A DNA stretch of 57,805 bases from the NCBI GenBank assembly GCA_947448795.1, contig CANFOZ010000008.1:1-57805 (forward strand), read 5' to 3'. The position numbers and the translations under genes are program-made. Source of the stretch: Bacteroidota bacterium (GTDB taxonomy: Bacteria; Bacteroidota; Bacteroidia; AKYH767-A; JAHEYN01). The notes beneath the pieces are model-generated. The model was not told the origin of the DNA. It saw nothing but the letters and a program-made list of their open reading frames with translations, and ran no database searches. Below, in pieces: positions 40,540 to 49,681 of this stretch (within the stretch, counting starts at the first letter, position 1; each line of letters starts with the position of its first letter).

Positions 40540-42738
40540 ATGTCAACTATTCGTTTCAGAGCCCTCGAACTTGCTCAGCAGCGCGAACCTCGTGTTTCTT
40601 CTGCCGCAGCCAATACCGGGAAAATCTCCGATATTTTCGGAATGTATGTGTTCACTATGTCGACCATGCAGAAGTATCTTTCCAAGGATCCTTATAATAG
40701 TGTGATGGCGGCCATTGAAACGGGTCAGCAGATTGATCGCAAAGTGGCTGATGCCGTGGCGTCTTCGATGAAGGCATGGGCGCAGGAGTTTGGGGCAACA
40801 CACTACACCCATTGGTTTCAACCGCTCACTGGCAGTACTGCCGAGAAGCACGATTCCTTTTTCGAGATTTCCAGCGACGGCAGGGCTATGGAGAATTTCT
40901 CTGGCAGCGCTCTTGTGCAGCAGGAGCCCGATGCTTCGAGCTTCCCGAACGGTGGCATTCGCAACACATTTGAGGCGCGTGGTTACACCGCTTGGGATCC
41001 GAGTTCTCCTGCTTTTATCATGGAAAGTGGTAGCTCGCGTACCTTGTGCATACCAACTATCTTCGTTTCTTATACCGGCGAGACCCTCGATTATAAAGCA
41101 CCGCTATTAAAGGCGCTTCATGTGTTGGATAAAGCGGCTGTTGATGTGTGTCAATATTTCGATAAAAATGTGACTCGCGTGAGTCCTACCTTGGGTATCG
41201 AACAAGAGTATTTTTTGGTTGATAGCGCACTCTTCGAAGCGCGTCCGGATCTGGCACTCACTGGCCGCACGCTATTTGGACATGCTTCTGCCAAAGGTCA
41301 GCAGCTCGAAGATCATTACTTCGGTTCAATTCCGGATCGTGTGTTGGCTTATATGAGCGACTTCGAAACGGAGGCTTTCAAGCTTGGTATCCCTTTAAAA
41401 ACGCGTCATAACGAGGTGGCGCCTAGCCAGTTCGAGTGCGCGCCGATCTTCGAAGAAATCAACCTCGCGGTGGATCACAACCAGCTCCTAATGGATCTGA
41501 TGGGTAAGGTAGCTATGCGTCACAATTTTCGTGTGCTGCTGCACGAGAAGCCGTATGCTGGTGTTAATGGCTCGGGCAAACACAACAACTGGTCCTTGAG
41601 CACCAACACAGGTAAAAACCTGCTCTCTCCAGGAAAAACGCCGAAAACCAATCTGCAGTTTTTGACGTTCTTCGTGAACACCATCAAAGGTGTTTTTGAT
41701 CATGCTGATCTGCTTCGCGCAAGCATCGCCTCGGCTGGTAACGATCACCGCTTGGGTGCCAACGAGGCTCCGCCAGCGATCATGTCTTGCTTCTTGGGCT
41801 CTCAGCTTTCAGCGATGCTCGACGAAATTGAAGAGAAGGTGGCTAACAAAAAAATGACGCCTGAGGAGAAAACAAATCTGAAGCTCGATATCGGCAAGAT
41901 TCCTGAAATTCTGCTCGACAACACCGATCGTAACCGAACCTCTCCTTTTGCTTTCACAGGTAACAAGTTTGAGTTTCGTGCTGTCGGGTCTTCGGCCAAC
42001 TGTGCCTCGGCGATGCTTGTTTTGAATACAATCATGGCGAATCAGTTGAAGATCTTTAAAGGCGAAGTGGATGCACTCATTGCGAGTGGTGTGGAGAAAT
42101 CCGAAGCCATCTTGCGTGTATTGCGTTCGTATATAGTGAGTTCAAAAGCGATCCGTTTCGAAGGCAATGGCTATGGCGACGAATGGGTTGTGGAAGCAGA
42201 GAAGCGTGGCTTGTCTAACATCAAAACAACGCCGCCTGCATTGGATGTGTTTGTTTCCAAATCATCTCGCAAACTTTTTGTGGATAACAACATTATGTCG
42301 GAGCGTGAGTTGGAAGCGCGTCACGAGATACTGCTCGAGACCTATGTGAAGAAAATTCAGATCGAGTCGCGTGTGGCTGGCGATCTAGCGATAAACCATG
42401 TTTTGCCTGCAGCGGTAGCGCATCAGAACGGACTGCTTGAAAATGTGCTTGGTATGAAAGAGCTTGGCATGAAGCCTGCCATGTATGCTACACAGATGGA
42501 GATGTTGGAAAAAATATCAATCCATATTCAAGCTCTGAATAAACATACCTACGAAATGATTGAAGAGCGCAAGAAAGCCAACAACATGACAGATATGCAT
42601 AAAAAAGCTGCTGCTTATTGCGACAAGGTTAAGCCGCACTTAGATACGCTTCGCGATCATGCCGACAACCTCGAGCAATTGGTGGATGATGAACTTTGGC
42701 CTTTGCCGAAATACCGTGAACTATTGTTTATCAAATAA
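40540..42738 (+). CDS. glnN: Glutamine synthetase type III
   Basis: A 732-residue GSIII, far longer than the type I enzyme (about 470). Early HWFQPLTGSTAEKHDSF, GIEQEYFLVD in the metal site, HNEVAPSQFECAPIFEE, NGSGKHNNWS at the active site and NRTSPFAFTGNKFEFRAVGSS near the ammonium/ATP site show the full set. It makes glutamine from glutamate, ammonia and ATP in the cytosol. Type III enzymes are the main form in Bacteroidota. It is a single gene with a strong promoter before and a strong terminator after it. No PII gene is near. Confidence 0.97.
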   Translation: MSTIRFRALELAQQREPRVSSAAANTGKISDIFGMYVFTMSTMQKYLSKDPYNSVMAAIETGQQIDRKVADAVASSMKAWAQEFGATHYTHWFQPLTGSTAEKHDSFFEISSDGRAMENFSGSALVQQEPDASSFPNGGIRNTFEARGYTAWDPSSPAFIMESGSSRTLCIPTIFVSYTGETLDYKAPLLKALHVLDKAAVDVCQYFDKNVTRVSPTLGIEQEYFLVDSALFEARPDLALTGRTLFGHASAKGQQLEDHYFGSIPDRVLAYMSDFETEAFKLGIPLKTRHNEVAPSQFECAPIFEEINLAVDHNQLLMDLMGKVAMRHNFRVLLHEKPYAGVNGSGKHNNWSLSTNTGKNLLSPGKTPKTNLQFLTFFVNTIKGVFDHADLLRASIASAGNDHRLGANEAPPAIMSCFLGSQLSAMLDEIEEKVANKKMTPEEKTNLKLDIGKIPEILLDNTDRNRTSPFAFTGNKFEFRAVGSSANCASAMLVLNTIMANQLKIFKGEVDALIASGVEKSEAILRVLRSYIVSSKAIRFEGNGYGDEWVVEAEKRGLSNIKTTPPALDVFVSKSSRKLFVDNNIMSERELEARHEILLETYVKKIQIESRVAGDLAINHVLPAAVAHQNGLLENVLGMKELGMKPAMYATQMEMLEKISIHIQALNKHTYEMIEERKKANNMTDMHKKAAAYCDKVKPHLDTLRDHADNLEQLVDDELWPLPKYRELLFIK

Positions 42739-42757
42739 TATACAATCCTTAAATAAG

Positions 42758-42788
42758 AAAGCCCCGTGCATTATTGGACGGGGCTTTT
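42758..42788 (+). terminator. Terminator of the glutamine synthetase gene
   Basis: AAAGCCCCGT pairs with ACGGGGCTTT, followed by a T-rich run; starts 19 bases after the stop codon. Confidence 0.88.
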
Positions 42789-42804
42789 CTTTTATATTAG
42801 GCAA

Positions 42805-42828
42805 AAAACCATCCAAAAGGATGGTTTT
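42805..42828 (-). terminator. Terminator of the E1 dehydrogenase gene
   Basis: Arms AAAACCATCC and GGATGGTTTT around a four-A loop; on the minus strand a run of six T results. Lies 17 bases beyond the stop of the convergent gene. Confidence 0.82.
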
Positions 42829-42845
42829 AATGGTGTGTTATTTCT

Positions 42846-45263
42846 TTACATCAAGGGATACTTAGAAGGATTCGCTTCGTGCATCATTTCATATATTGTT
42901 TCAAACATATCATCTGCACTTGGCTTGGAGAAGTAGTCGCCGTCGGAGCCATAGGCTGGACGATGCGCTTGTGCGGTAAGTGTTCTTGGCGCGGCGTCTA
43001 GGTATTTGAAAGCACCTTGTTTTTCGAGCACTTCTTGCATCATATATGAGGTAGCTCCACCTGGAACATCTTCGTCGATGAAGATAACCTTATTCGTTTT
43101 TTGTATCGACTCGGCAATCAAATGATGTATATCGAAAGGCAATAAGGTGCGCACATCAATAAGTTCGCAAGATATCTCCACTTCGGCCAACTGTTTCACC
43201 GCATCTTGTGCGATACGACAGGTGGAGCCATAGGATACGATGGTAATGTCCGTTCCTTCGCTGAGGTATTCTGGCACACCCAATGGGATACGAAACTCAC
43301 CGGGGTTTGCGGGCATTGTTTCTTTAGAACGATAGGCGTTAAGCGGTTCAATGATAAGGCCCGGTTCGTCGGAAGCGTGTAAGGTATTGTAAAATCCCGC
43401 GGCCTGGGTCATGTTACGAGGCACGCATACATAGATGCCGCGCGCAGCGTGAATAATCATGCCCATTGGTGAGCCCGAGTGCCAAATGCCTTCAAGGCGA
43501 TGTCCACGGGTGCGGATAATAACGGGCGCTTTTTGTCCGCCCATAGTGCGGTATTGCAGCGTCGCGAGGTCATCGCTGATGATCTGTAGGGCATACAAAA
43601 GATAGTCTAAATATTGGATCTCTGCTATCGGACGGAGTCCACGCAGTGCAAGGCCTATACCTTGGCCGATGATTGTTGCCTCACGAATGCCGGTGTCGCT
43701 TACACGCAACTCACCGTATTTCTCTTGCAATCCCACGAAGGCTTGATTCACACCACCTATTTTACCTACATCTTCGCCAAAGGCCAAGATGCGTGGGTCT
43801 TTGCGCAGCATAGCGTCGAAGTTGGCATTCAGCACCTCTCGGCCGTCTACTGTAGCTGCGTTGTTGTCGTACTGAATAGCCACGGCACTCAACTTCATCG
43901 CCGACTCGTTTGACTCGCTGTGCAAATGTGAGCTGTATGCTCTGCGATTTGTTTGTTTGTATCCTTCAACCCACTGCGTTAGTTTGGTTTTTGCTAAGTT
44001 GCTTTCTGTTCGCACAATGCGCAGTGCTCTGCGTGCAGTTGAAAGAATGTCGCGGCGGGTAGGGTCGATGCCAGCTTGAAAGTCGCTTTTTAGTTTGTTA
44101 ATAAAAACGGCTTGTTTACTGTTTGTTGCTAGCTCATCGAGCAGAGCGTTCAACTCCGTAACCTGAATTTTTATCGGGCGGATAAAGTCGTCCCAGGCTT
44201 TTTTCTTGCTCTCGTTAACGAATTTTTTAGCATCCTCCTCAATCTTCTCAAGCTCTGCCTTATTCGCAAATTCCGATTCGAGAATCCATTCGCGCATCTT
44301 GCGGATGCAGTCGAATTCTTCTTCCCAGTCGAGGCGTTTCTTTGTCTTGTAGCGTTCGTGCGATCCCGAGGTGCTGTGCCCTTGCGGTTGTGTCATCTCG
44401 CGCACATGAAACATCACGGGGATATGCTCTTCGCGACAGATTGCAATGCCTTTTTCATACATCTCACAAAGCCCTGGGTAGTCCCATCCTTTTGCAGTGA
44501 GGATTACATAGCCATCGCCATTTTTATTGCGTTCGAATCCTTTTAAGATCTCCGAAATATTCTGCTTGGTTGTTTGATACTTTGCGGGTACAGAAATGCC
44601 ATAACCATCATCCCAAATAGAGATAGCCATCGGCACCTGCATCACACCTGCCGCATTGATGGCTTCAAAAAAGACACCTTCTGATGTACTGGCGTCGCCG
44701 ATCGTACCAAAAGCAACCTCGTTGCCATTAATTGAAAAGCCCTTTGGCTTAAGATGCGGGTTGTTGCGGTACTGCTTGGAAGCCATTGCTAGACCAAGTA
44801 AGCGTGGCATTTGTCCGCCTGTTGGTGAAATATCCGACGATGAGTTTTTAATTTTCGTGAGGTCTTTCCAAGTGCCGTCGGCATTGAGAGATCGGGTAGC
44901 AAAATGCCCGTTCATGCTGCGTCCTGCAGTGGCTGGTTCGTTCTCTACATTCGGGTCGGCGTAAAGTTGCGCAAAGAACTGTTGCACCGTTGACCCACCA
45001 ATTGAGAACATAAAGGTTTGGTCGCGGTAATAGCCAGAGCGGAAGTCGCCCTCTTTGAAAACCCTTGCCATCGCTAATTGAGCCACTTCCTTTCCATCAC
45101 CAAAGATGCCGAACTTGGCTTTCCCTGTCAGCACTTCCTTTCTGCCTAGCAGGCTGGCCTGCCTGCTCTCGTTGGCCAAGCGATAGTCGCGCAACACTTC
45201 GTTGCGAAAATCTTCAAAAGATAGATTCTTGGCGGATTTTTTCTCAGCTTGTTTGGTCTGCAT
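42846..45263 (-). CDS. Fused alpha/beta E1 component of a 2-oxoacid dehydrogenase
   Basis: An 805-residue TPP enzyme. The alpha half (about 30-400) shows FRSGYYRDQTFMF, the TPP-binding FGTIGDASTSEG ... WDDGYGIS, and the phosphorylation-loop region QGHSTSGSHERYK. The beta half (about 475-805) shows FGEDVGKIGGVNQAF, ATIIGQGIGLALRGLRPI, and VSYGSTCRIAQDA. In most bacteria these are two genes. The fusion is common in Bacteroidota, where it is named pyruvate or branched-chain 2-oxoacid (2-oxoisovalerate) dehydrogenase E1. No E2 or E3 gene lies near, so the substrate is not settled; branched-chain acids are the more likely. Promoter and terminator flank it as a single gene. Confidence 0.92.
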   Translation of the reverse strand: MQTKQAEKKSAKNLSFEDFRNEVLRDYRLANESRQASLLGRKEVLTGKAKFGIFGDGKEVAQLAMARVFKEGDFRSGYYRDQTFMFSIGGSTVQQFFAQLYADPNVENEPATAGRSMNGHFATRSLNADGTWKDLTKIKNSSSDISPTGGQMPRLLGLAMASKQYRNNPHLKPKGFSINGNEVAFGTIGDASTSEGVFFEAINAAGVMQVPMAISIWDDGYGISVPAKYQTTKQNISEILKGFERNKNGDGYVILTAKGWDYPGLCEMYEKGIAICREEHIPVMFHVREMTQPQGHSTSGSHERYKTKKRLDWEEEFDCIRKMREWILESEFANKAELEKIEEDAKKFVNESKKKAWDDFIRPIKIQVTELNALLDELATNSKQAVFINKLKSDFQAGIDPTRRDILSTARRALRIVRTESNLAKTKLTQWVEGYKQTNRRAYSSHLHSESNESAMKLSAVAIQYDNNAATVDGREVLNANFDAMLRKDPRILAFGEDVGKIGGVNQAFVGLQEKYGELRVSDTGIREATIIGQGIGLALRGLRPIAEIQYLDYLLYALQIISDDLATLQYRTMGGQKAPVIIRTRGHRLEGIWHSGSPMGMIIHAARGIYVCVPRNMTQAAGFYNTLHASDEPGLIIEPLNAYRSKETMPANPGEFRIPLGVPEYLSEGTDITIVSYGSTCRIAQDAVKQLAEVEISCELIDVRTLLPFDIHHLIAESIQKTNKVIFIDEDVPGGATSYMMQEVLEKQGAFKYLDAAPRTLTAQAHRPAYGSDGDYFSKPSADDMFETIYEMMHEANPSKYPLM

Positions 45264-45280
45264 GGTACGGTTTTGTATCG

Positions 45281-45288
45281 CAAAAATA
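45281..45288 (-). promoter_or_regulatory. -7 box of the E1 dehydrogenase gene
   Basis: On the minus strand TATTTTTG, exact TAnnTTTG, 17 bases before the ATG. No clear -33 TTG. Confidence 0.5.
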
Positions 45289-45349
45289 AGGAATTCCGAA
45301 GGAATGGGGAAGCAGCACTTTGAAAAAAGATGGCAAAGAAGTTAAGACC

Positions 45350-46099
45350 CTATTGGAGTGTAGGGATGCGTTCCAAAAAAAGCAGCATGGCTTTTCTTTT
45401 TTCATCCGTGAGTGGATAGCTGATGTGCTTCATTAAATAGGTTTTAATAAAAGCGGGATCAGGGAAGGCGAGGCACAAGTCTTCCCGGGCATTCAAGCCT
45501 TGTTCTAAAGCAGCGTTGAATTGCTGGATGAACTCTTCTGATACCTGTTCACGCGACGCCCAGCAAGCAAAAACGAAAGGTAGACCGGTGTGCTTCTTCC
45601 ATTCATTAGCAAGGTCGAAGGTAAATGGGTGTTTTCCTAAGTGCTTGAAGCTTCGATCGCCAATGACGAGCGCAGCGGTGTTGTCTCCGATCTGCTCTTC
45701 ATATCCTGGCTCAGCCATTTTGAAAAGTGGATTTATATGCCAAAAATCGGCGGCTAAAAGTTTCAACAGCATCACCGAAGTGCGCGACTGATAATCCAAC
45801 AAAATGGTTTTTATTTCTTCCAAAGGCACCTTGCTAAAAAGCATCACTGAGTTTACGGGGCCATCAGCGCCGATGCAGTATCCAGGCAAAATGAAATAGC
45901 GGTCAAGGCGAGGTAGCACAGCGATTGGAACGAGTCCGATATCAACCTGTCCGGCAAGCAGTTTGTCGGCACAAACCGATGGTATATCTTCGGCTAGATG
46001 AATCAAGCCAGTTTTGCTTAACGCCCTCAAGCCATGAACAAAAGGAATAGAGTTAATGTAATTAACGACCGAGACCTTGTATGTTGTATGCTGTAGCAT
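45350..46099 (-). CDS. mqnA: Chorismate dehydratase MqnA (menaquinone, futalosine pathway)
   Basis: A 249-residue periplasmic-binding-protein-like enzyme without signal peptide. VSVVNYINSIPFVHGL at the start and VDIGLVPIAVLPRL near 52-65 are MqnA features. It dehydrates chorismate to 3-(1-carboxyvinyloxy)benzoate, the entry step of the futalosine route to menaquinone. A UbiE/MenG methylase for the last step is at the far end of this window; other mqn genes are not seen. MqnD has a related fold but a different N terminus. Follows the AcpH-like gene by 18 bases but has its own -7 box. Confidence 0.9.
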   Translation of the reverse strand: MLQHTTYKVSVVNYINSIPFVHGLRALSKTGLIHLAEDIPSVCADKLLAGQVDIGLVPIAVLPRLDRYFILPGYCIGADGPVNSVMLFSKVPLEEIKTILLDYQSRTSVMLLKLLAADFWHINPLFKMAEPGYEEQIGDNTAALVIGDRSFKHLGKHPFTFDLANEWKKHTGLPFVFACWASREQVSEEFIQQFNAALEQGLNAREDLCLAFPDPAFIKTYLMKHISYPLTDEKRKAMLLFLERIPTLQ

Positions 46100-46108
46100 T
46101 TCGATAGC

Positions 46109-46116
46109 AAAGGTAG
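46109..46116 (-). promoter_or_regulatory. -7 box of mqnA
   Basis: On the minus strand TACCTTTG, exact TAnnTTTG, nine bases before the mqnA ATG. Confidence 0.5.
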
Positions 46117-46117
46117 T

Positions 46118-46786
46118 TTAAGAGAGCTGAACCGCTTTCATATCCTCTAAAAAAGAATGCAATGCAGGTTTGCTTATTGATTCTGTACTTAGTAAGCAGT
46201 CTTCAAAAGCAGAAAAGTCCTCTTTTGCAAAACCGGGCGTGCCAATTCGCTCACAGACCTTGTTTAGTGCAAAGAAAACACGTTCGGTTTCCACATAAGA
46301 CAGAAGCCATTGATTGGTTCTGAAACGTACAAAGTGCTCATCGAATTTCGTGGCTTGAAAAGCTGGCTGAGGGTCCAGTAGTTGATGAACATGCTCGTGC
46401 TCGATGCTGTGTAAGTTAGCGTAAAAGGCTGGTCCAATAGCAGGTTGATCAAGAAGAAGGATACGGTCGAAGAGTATTTCGGTGGCGATGTGTGCGATAA
46501 AGGAGACCCGAATGCCTTTTTCACGGAATCGTTGTTTCACGAGGAGCTCTTGAAGATGCTTGCTTTTCTCTATGAAGAAGGTGGATTGATGAAAATGCTT
46601 ATCCGTGGCCAAGTGCTTGCGGATGCCCTTATGCAGTGCTTTACTATGAACTCCGCCTGCTGAATCTATTTTGTGCGCCTTGATGCTTGGGTGTGAAAAG
46701 CGCAGCAGATCAGGGAAAAAGGTGCCAAGTTGGAAGTAGGGCGAAGGGTGATCGCGATCCAGGTAATAGTGAGCGATGAAGTTCAT
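46118..46786 (-). CDS. AcpH-like (DUF479) protein
   Basis: A 222-residue, His-rich protein of all-helical type. MNFIAHYYLDR at the start, GTFFPDLLRF, KGIRKHLATDKHFH and FIAHIATEILFDRILL follow the pattern of acyl-carrier-protein phosphodiesterases (AcpH, DUF479), with the His/Asp ligands of an HD-like metal site. AcpH removes the phosphopantetheine arm from ACP. The match is partial: Bacteroidota members are far from E. coli AcpH, so the activity is not assured. Divergent from the dioxygenase gene, with an inverted repeat between. Confidence 0.7.
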   Translation of the reverse strand: MNFIAHYYLDRDHPSPYFQLGTFFPDLLRFSHPSIKAHKIDSAGGVHSKALHKGIRKHLATDKHFHQSTFFIEKSKHLQELLVKQRFREKGIRVSFIAHIATEILFDRILLLDQPAIGPAFYANLHSIEHEHVHQLLDPQPAFQATKFDEHFVRFRTNQWLLSYVETERVFFALNKVCERIGTPGFAKEDFSAFEDCLLSTESISKPALHSFLEDMKAVQLS

Positions 46787-46824
46787 GGATGCGAATAGAG
46801 GGAGGGTTTGCGATTCTTTTTGTT

Positions 46825-46848
46825 TTGTAAAAATACTTAATTTTACAA
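46825..46848. promoter_or_regulatory. Inverted repeat between divergent genes
   Basis: Eight-base arms TTGTAAAA and TTTTACAA, eight bases apart, in the 75-base gap between the AcpH-like and the dioxygenase genes. May be an operator for either; its low complexity makes chance possible. Confidence 0.35.
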
Positions 46849-46861
46849 GGTAAATAAAGGC

Positions 46862-47740
46862 ATGGAACGCTCCACCTTTCTCAAACAGATTGCTATGACT
46901 GCAGCTTTCACCGGGTCCCTCTCTTTGTCTGGATTGGCAAAAGAGTTAAATGATTTGACACCATCGGAAGCACGGATGCCGGCGCTATTTATAGGTCATG
47001 GCAATCCGATGAACGCCATTCTCGACAATCCGTTTACCCGTGCGTTGCATCAGTTGGCTTTGGATCTACCAAAGCCGAAAGCCATTCTTTGTGTCTCTGC
47101 GCATTGGCTGACGCGGGGCACCGCTGTGAACGCCTCCGTTCGTCCGCGTATGATCTATGATATGTATGGCTTTCCTGAGGCGCTTTATAAAGTGGACTAT
47201 CCGTCACCTGGCGCTCCCGACATGGCTGCTCAGGTGAAGGCGATGATAACACAAGCTGAGGTGCAGCTTGACGAAGCGTGGGGTTACGATCACGGCTGCT
47301 GGATGGTGCTCAAGCTGATGTACCCAGAAGCGAGTATTCCTGTCTTTCAGTTAAGTATTGATATCGAAAAGCCTGCGTCTTATCATTATGCATTAGCCCA
47401 GGAGCTCCGTGCGCTGCGCGACAAAGGCGTGCTGATTATAGGCAGCGGCAACATCGTACATAACCTTCGGATGGTTGATATGGCTGGAGTTGATACGCAG
47501 TTTGACTGGGCATTGGAGTACGATACGAAGGTGAAGAATTGGCTTGCTGCTGGTGACTTTCAATCTGTTTTGGCGTATGAGAAAGCGGGCAGAAGCGCCG
47601 AGCTTGCAATTCCAACACCCGACCATTTTTATCCATTGGCCTATACACTAGGAGTAGCACATTCGCAGGAGCTCATTAGCTTCCCCTACGAAGGGCTTCA
47701 GCATGGCTCGATATCCATGCGCTGTATCCGTATTGGTTAG
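46862..47740 (+). CDS. ygiD: Extradiol ring-cleavage dioxygenase, YgiD (4,5-DOPA) type
   Basis: A 292-residue class III extradiol dioxygenase fold. The metal-binding or catalytic His residues are in FIGHGNPMNAI, VSAHWLTRG, WGYDHGCW and GNIVHNLR, as in YgiD/LigB-like DODA. It opens the ring of catechols, in plants of DOPA; the bacterial substrate is unknown. About 35 residues precede the core (RSTFLKQIAMTAAFTGSLSL), which resemble a short export signal; whether it is exported cannot be told. Confidence 0.9.
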   Translation: MERSTFLKQIAMTAAFTGSLSLSGLAKELNDLTPSEARMPALFIGHGNPMNAILDNPFTRALHQLALDLPKPKAILCVSAHWLTRGTAVNASVRPRMIYDMYGFPEALYKVDYPSPGAPDMAAQVKAMITQAEVQLDEAWGYDHGCWMVLKLMYPEASIPVFQLSIDIEKPASYHYALAQELRALRDKGVLIIGSGNIVHNLRMVDMAGVDTQFDWALEYDTKVKNWLAAGDFQSVLAYEKAGRSAELAIPTPDHFYPLAYTLGVAHSQELISFPYEGLQHGSISMRCIRIG

Positions 47741-47754
47741 TTTTATTGCTCGAC

Positions 47755-47787
47755 TTGGCTATATAGCCGTTGCAAAGACTACCTTTG
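47755..47787 (+). promoter_or_regulatory. Promoter of the ABC-F gene
   Basis: TTG (47755-47757), 22 bases, TACCTTTG (47780-47787). Start codon seven bases later. Confidence 0.6.
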
Positions 47788-47794
47788 CACCCGC

Positions 47795-49681
47795 ATGAAT
47801 TTACTATCTGTAGAAAACCTCTCCAAGTCTTACGGCGATAAAGACCTCTTTGCTGGCATCAGCTTTGGCATTGAACACGGACAACGCGTGGCTTTGGTAG
47901 CTCGCAATGGCGCCGGAAAAACCACCCTTTTAAATATTTTGATGAAGAAGGAGATACCGGATGTAGGTCAGGTAACCTTCCGAAACGATGTTCGTGTATC
48001 GTTTTTAGAGCAGGAGCCGGTTTTTGTAAAGACGGACACCGTGTATCACGCCTTGTTTAAGTCGGGAAATGAAATGCAGAAAGCCATTAGCGAATATGAA
48101 ATCGCGTTGGAGAAGCAGGAAGAAGAGCCGACAGCTCAAAACGAGCAGCGTTTGCATGATGCGATGATGCGTGTTGATGCTTTGGATGCATGGAACTACG
48201 AGGTAAAGGTTAAGCAGATTCTGTTTTCACTTAAAATCAGGCATCTCGATCAATTGGTGAGTTCCTTGTCGGGTGGTGAATTAAAACGCTTGGCACTTGC
48301 GCGTGTAATGATTGAAGAGCCTCAACTGTTGATTATGGATGAGCCTACCAACCACCTCGATCTGGATATGATCGAATGGATGGAGGAGTATTTCACCCGG
48401 AACGATATCTCGCTGTTGGTTGTAACGCACGATCGATATTTCCTCGATAATGTCTGTACCGACATTCTTGAATTGGATCAAGGTAGTCTTTTTCGATACC
48501 AAGGAAATTACGAATACTTCATACGCAAGAAAGCGGAGCGCGAGATGAACGAGGCGAGTGAGCTCGACAAGAATCGCAATATTTTTCGACGCGAGCTCGA
48601 ATGGATGCGTAAGATGCCGAAGGCGAGAACGACCAAGTCAAAATCACGGATCGATTCGTTTTACGATTTGGAAGATGCTGTTTCGGGTAAAAAGAAACAA
48701 GACGATTTAAAGCTGAGTGTGAAGATGAACCGCATCGGCGGCAAGATTTTGGAGCTTAAGAAAGTATACAAGGGTTTTGGTGAGAAGCAGCTGCTTAAAG
48801 GTTTCGATTATACCTTTAAAAAGGGTGAGCGCATCGGCGTGGTAGGTAAGAACGGGGTTGGAAAAACCACTTTCCTAAACATCCTTGCCGGTTTAGAGCA
48901 GCCCGATTCAGGCAAGGTGAATGTGGGTGAAACGATTGTCTTTGGCTATTATTCGCAGAAAGGTATGGTGATGAAGGAAGACAAGCGTGTTATCGAGGTG
49001 GTGAAAGATATTGCCGAGATGATTCCTTTAGGTGATGGAACAAAAATGCCGGCATCAGCCTTCCTTACTCTTTTTCAGTTTCCGCCCGAGATGCAATACA
49101 CTTTTGTGTCGCGCCTTAGCGGTGGAGAAAAGAAGCGTCTATATCTGCTTACCGTATTGATGAAGAACCCCAATTTCCTCATCTTGGATGAACCGACGAA
49201 CGATCTTGACTTGATCACCTTGAATACGCTGGAGCAGTTTCTAGCCGAATTTCAAGGCTGTTTGATTCTTGTGTCGCACGATCGTTACTTCATGGATAAG
49301 CTTGCCGATCAGTTGTTTGTTTTTGAAGGGCAAGGACAGGTTAAAGGATTTATTGGTAAGTACAGCGAATACCGCGACATCCAAAAAGCCCAGTTAAAGC
49401 TCGATAAACAGAACTCGGTACAAGCTGTAGTTGCAGCGCCAGCAAAGGTTTCTGAAAAGAAGGCTGTGAAGATGAGCTTTAAGGAAAAATTCGAGTTCGA
49501 AACCTTAGAGAAGGAGCTGCCTGAATTAGAAAAGAAGAAAGAGGCGTTAACGGCCGAGCTAATCAGTGGTATTAACGATCACGCTGTATTGCAGAAGATA
49601 GCTGAAAATCTAGCGCTTGTAAATAGCGAGATTGACTCAAAAACACTTCGTTGGCTCGAATTGAGCGAATTAACGGCTTAG
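47795..49681 (+). CDS. ABC-F family ATPase (Uup-like)
   Basis: A 628-residue protein with two ABC ATPase domains and no membrane segment. Domain 1: Walker A ARNGAGKTT at 36-44, LSGGELKRLALARVM, and Walker B LLIMDEPTNHLDLD. Domain 2: GKNGVGKTT, LSGGEKKRLYLL, FLILDEPTNDLDL. Between them lies the interdomain linker (FRRELEWMRKMPKARTTKSK), the Uup-type P-site tRNA-interaction motif; the C terminus is a coiled coil (about 560-628). ABC-F proteins act on the ribosome; Uup-like members help with stalled ribosomes and transposon precise excision. Ends by overlapping the convergent gene by four bases. Confidence 0.94.
   Translation: MNLLSVENLSKSYGDKDLFAGISFGIEHGQRVALVARNGAGKTTLLNILMKKEIPDVGQVTFRNDVRVSFLEQEPVFVKTDTVYHALFKSGNEMQKAISEYEIALEKQEEEPTAQNEQRLHDAMMRVDALDAWNYEVKVKQILFSLKIRHLDQLVSSLSGGELKRLALARVMIEEPQLLIMDEPTNHLDLDMIEWMEEYFTRNDISLLVVTHDRYFLDNVCTDILELDQGSLFRYQGNYEYFIRKKAEREMNEASELDKNRNIFRRELEWMRKMPKARTTKSKSRIDSFYDLEDAVSGKKKQDDLKLSVKMNRIGGKILELKKVYKGFGEKQLLKGFDYTFKKGERIGVVGKNGVGKTTFLNILAGLEQPDSGKVNVGETIVFGYYSQKGMVMKEDKRVIEVVKDIAEMIPLGDGTKMPASAFLTLFQFPPEMQYTFVSRLSGGEKKRLYLLTVLMKNPNFLILDEPTNDLDLITLNTLEQFLAEFQGCLILVSHDRYFMDKLADQLFVFEGQGQVKGFIGKYSEYRDIQKAQLKLDKQNSVQAVVAAPAKVSEKKAVKMSFKEKFEFETLEKELPELEKKKEALTAELISGINDHAVLQKIAENLALVNSEIDSKTLRWLELSELTA

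Noticed and set aside
43614-43913. 99-codon frame antisense to the E1 gene
   Set aside because: Lies wholly inside a strongly conserved gene; chance frame.
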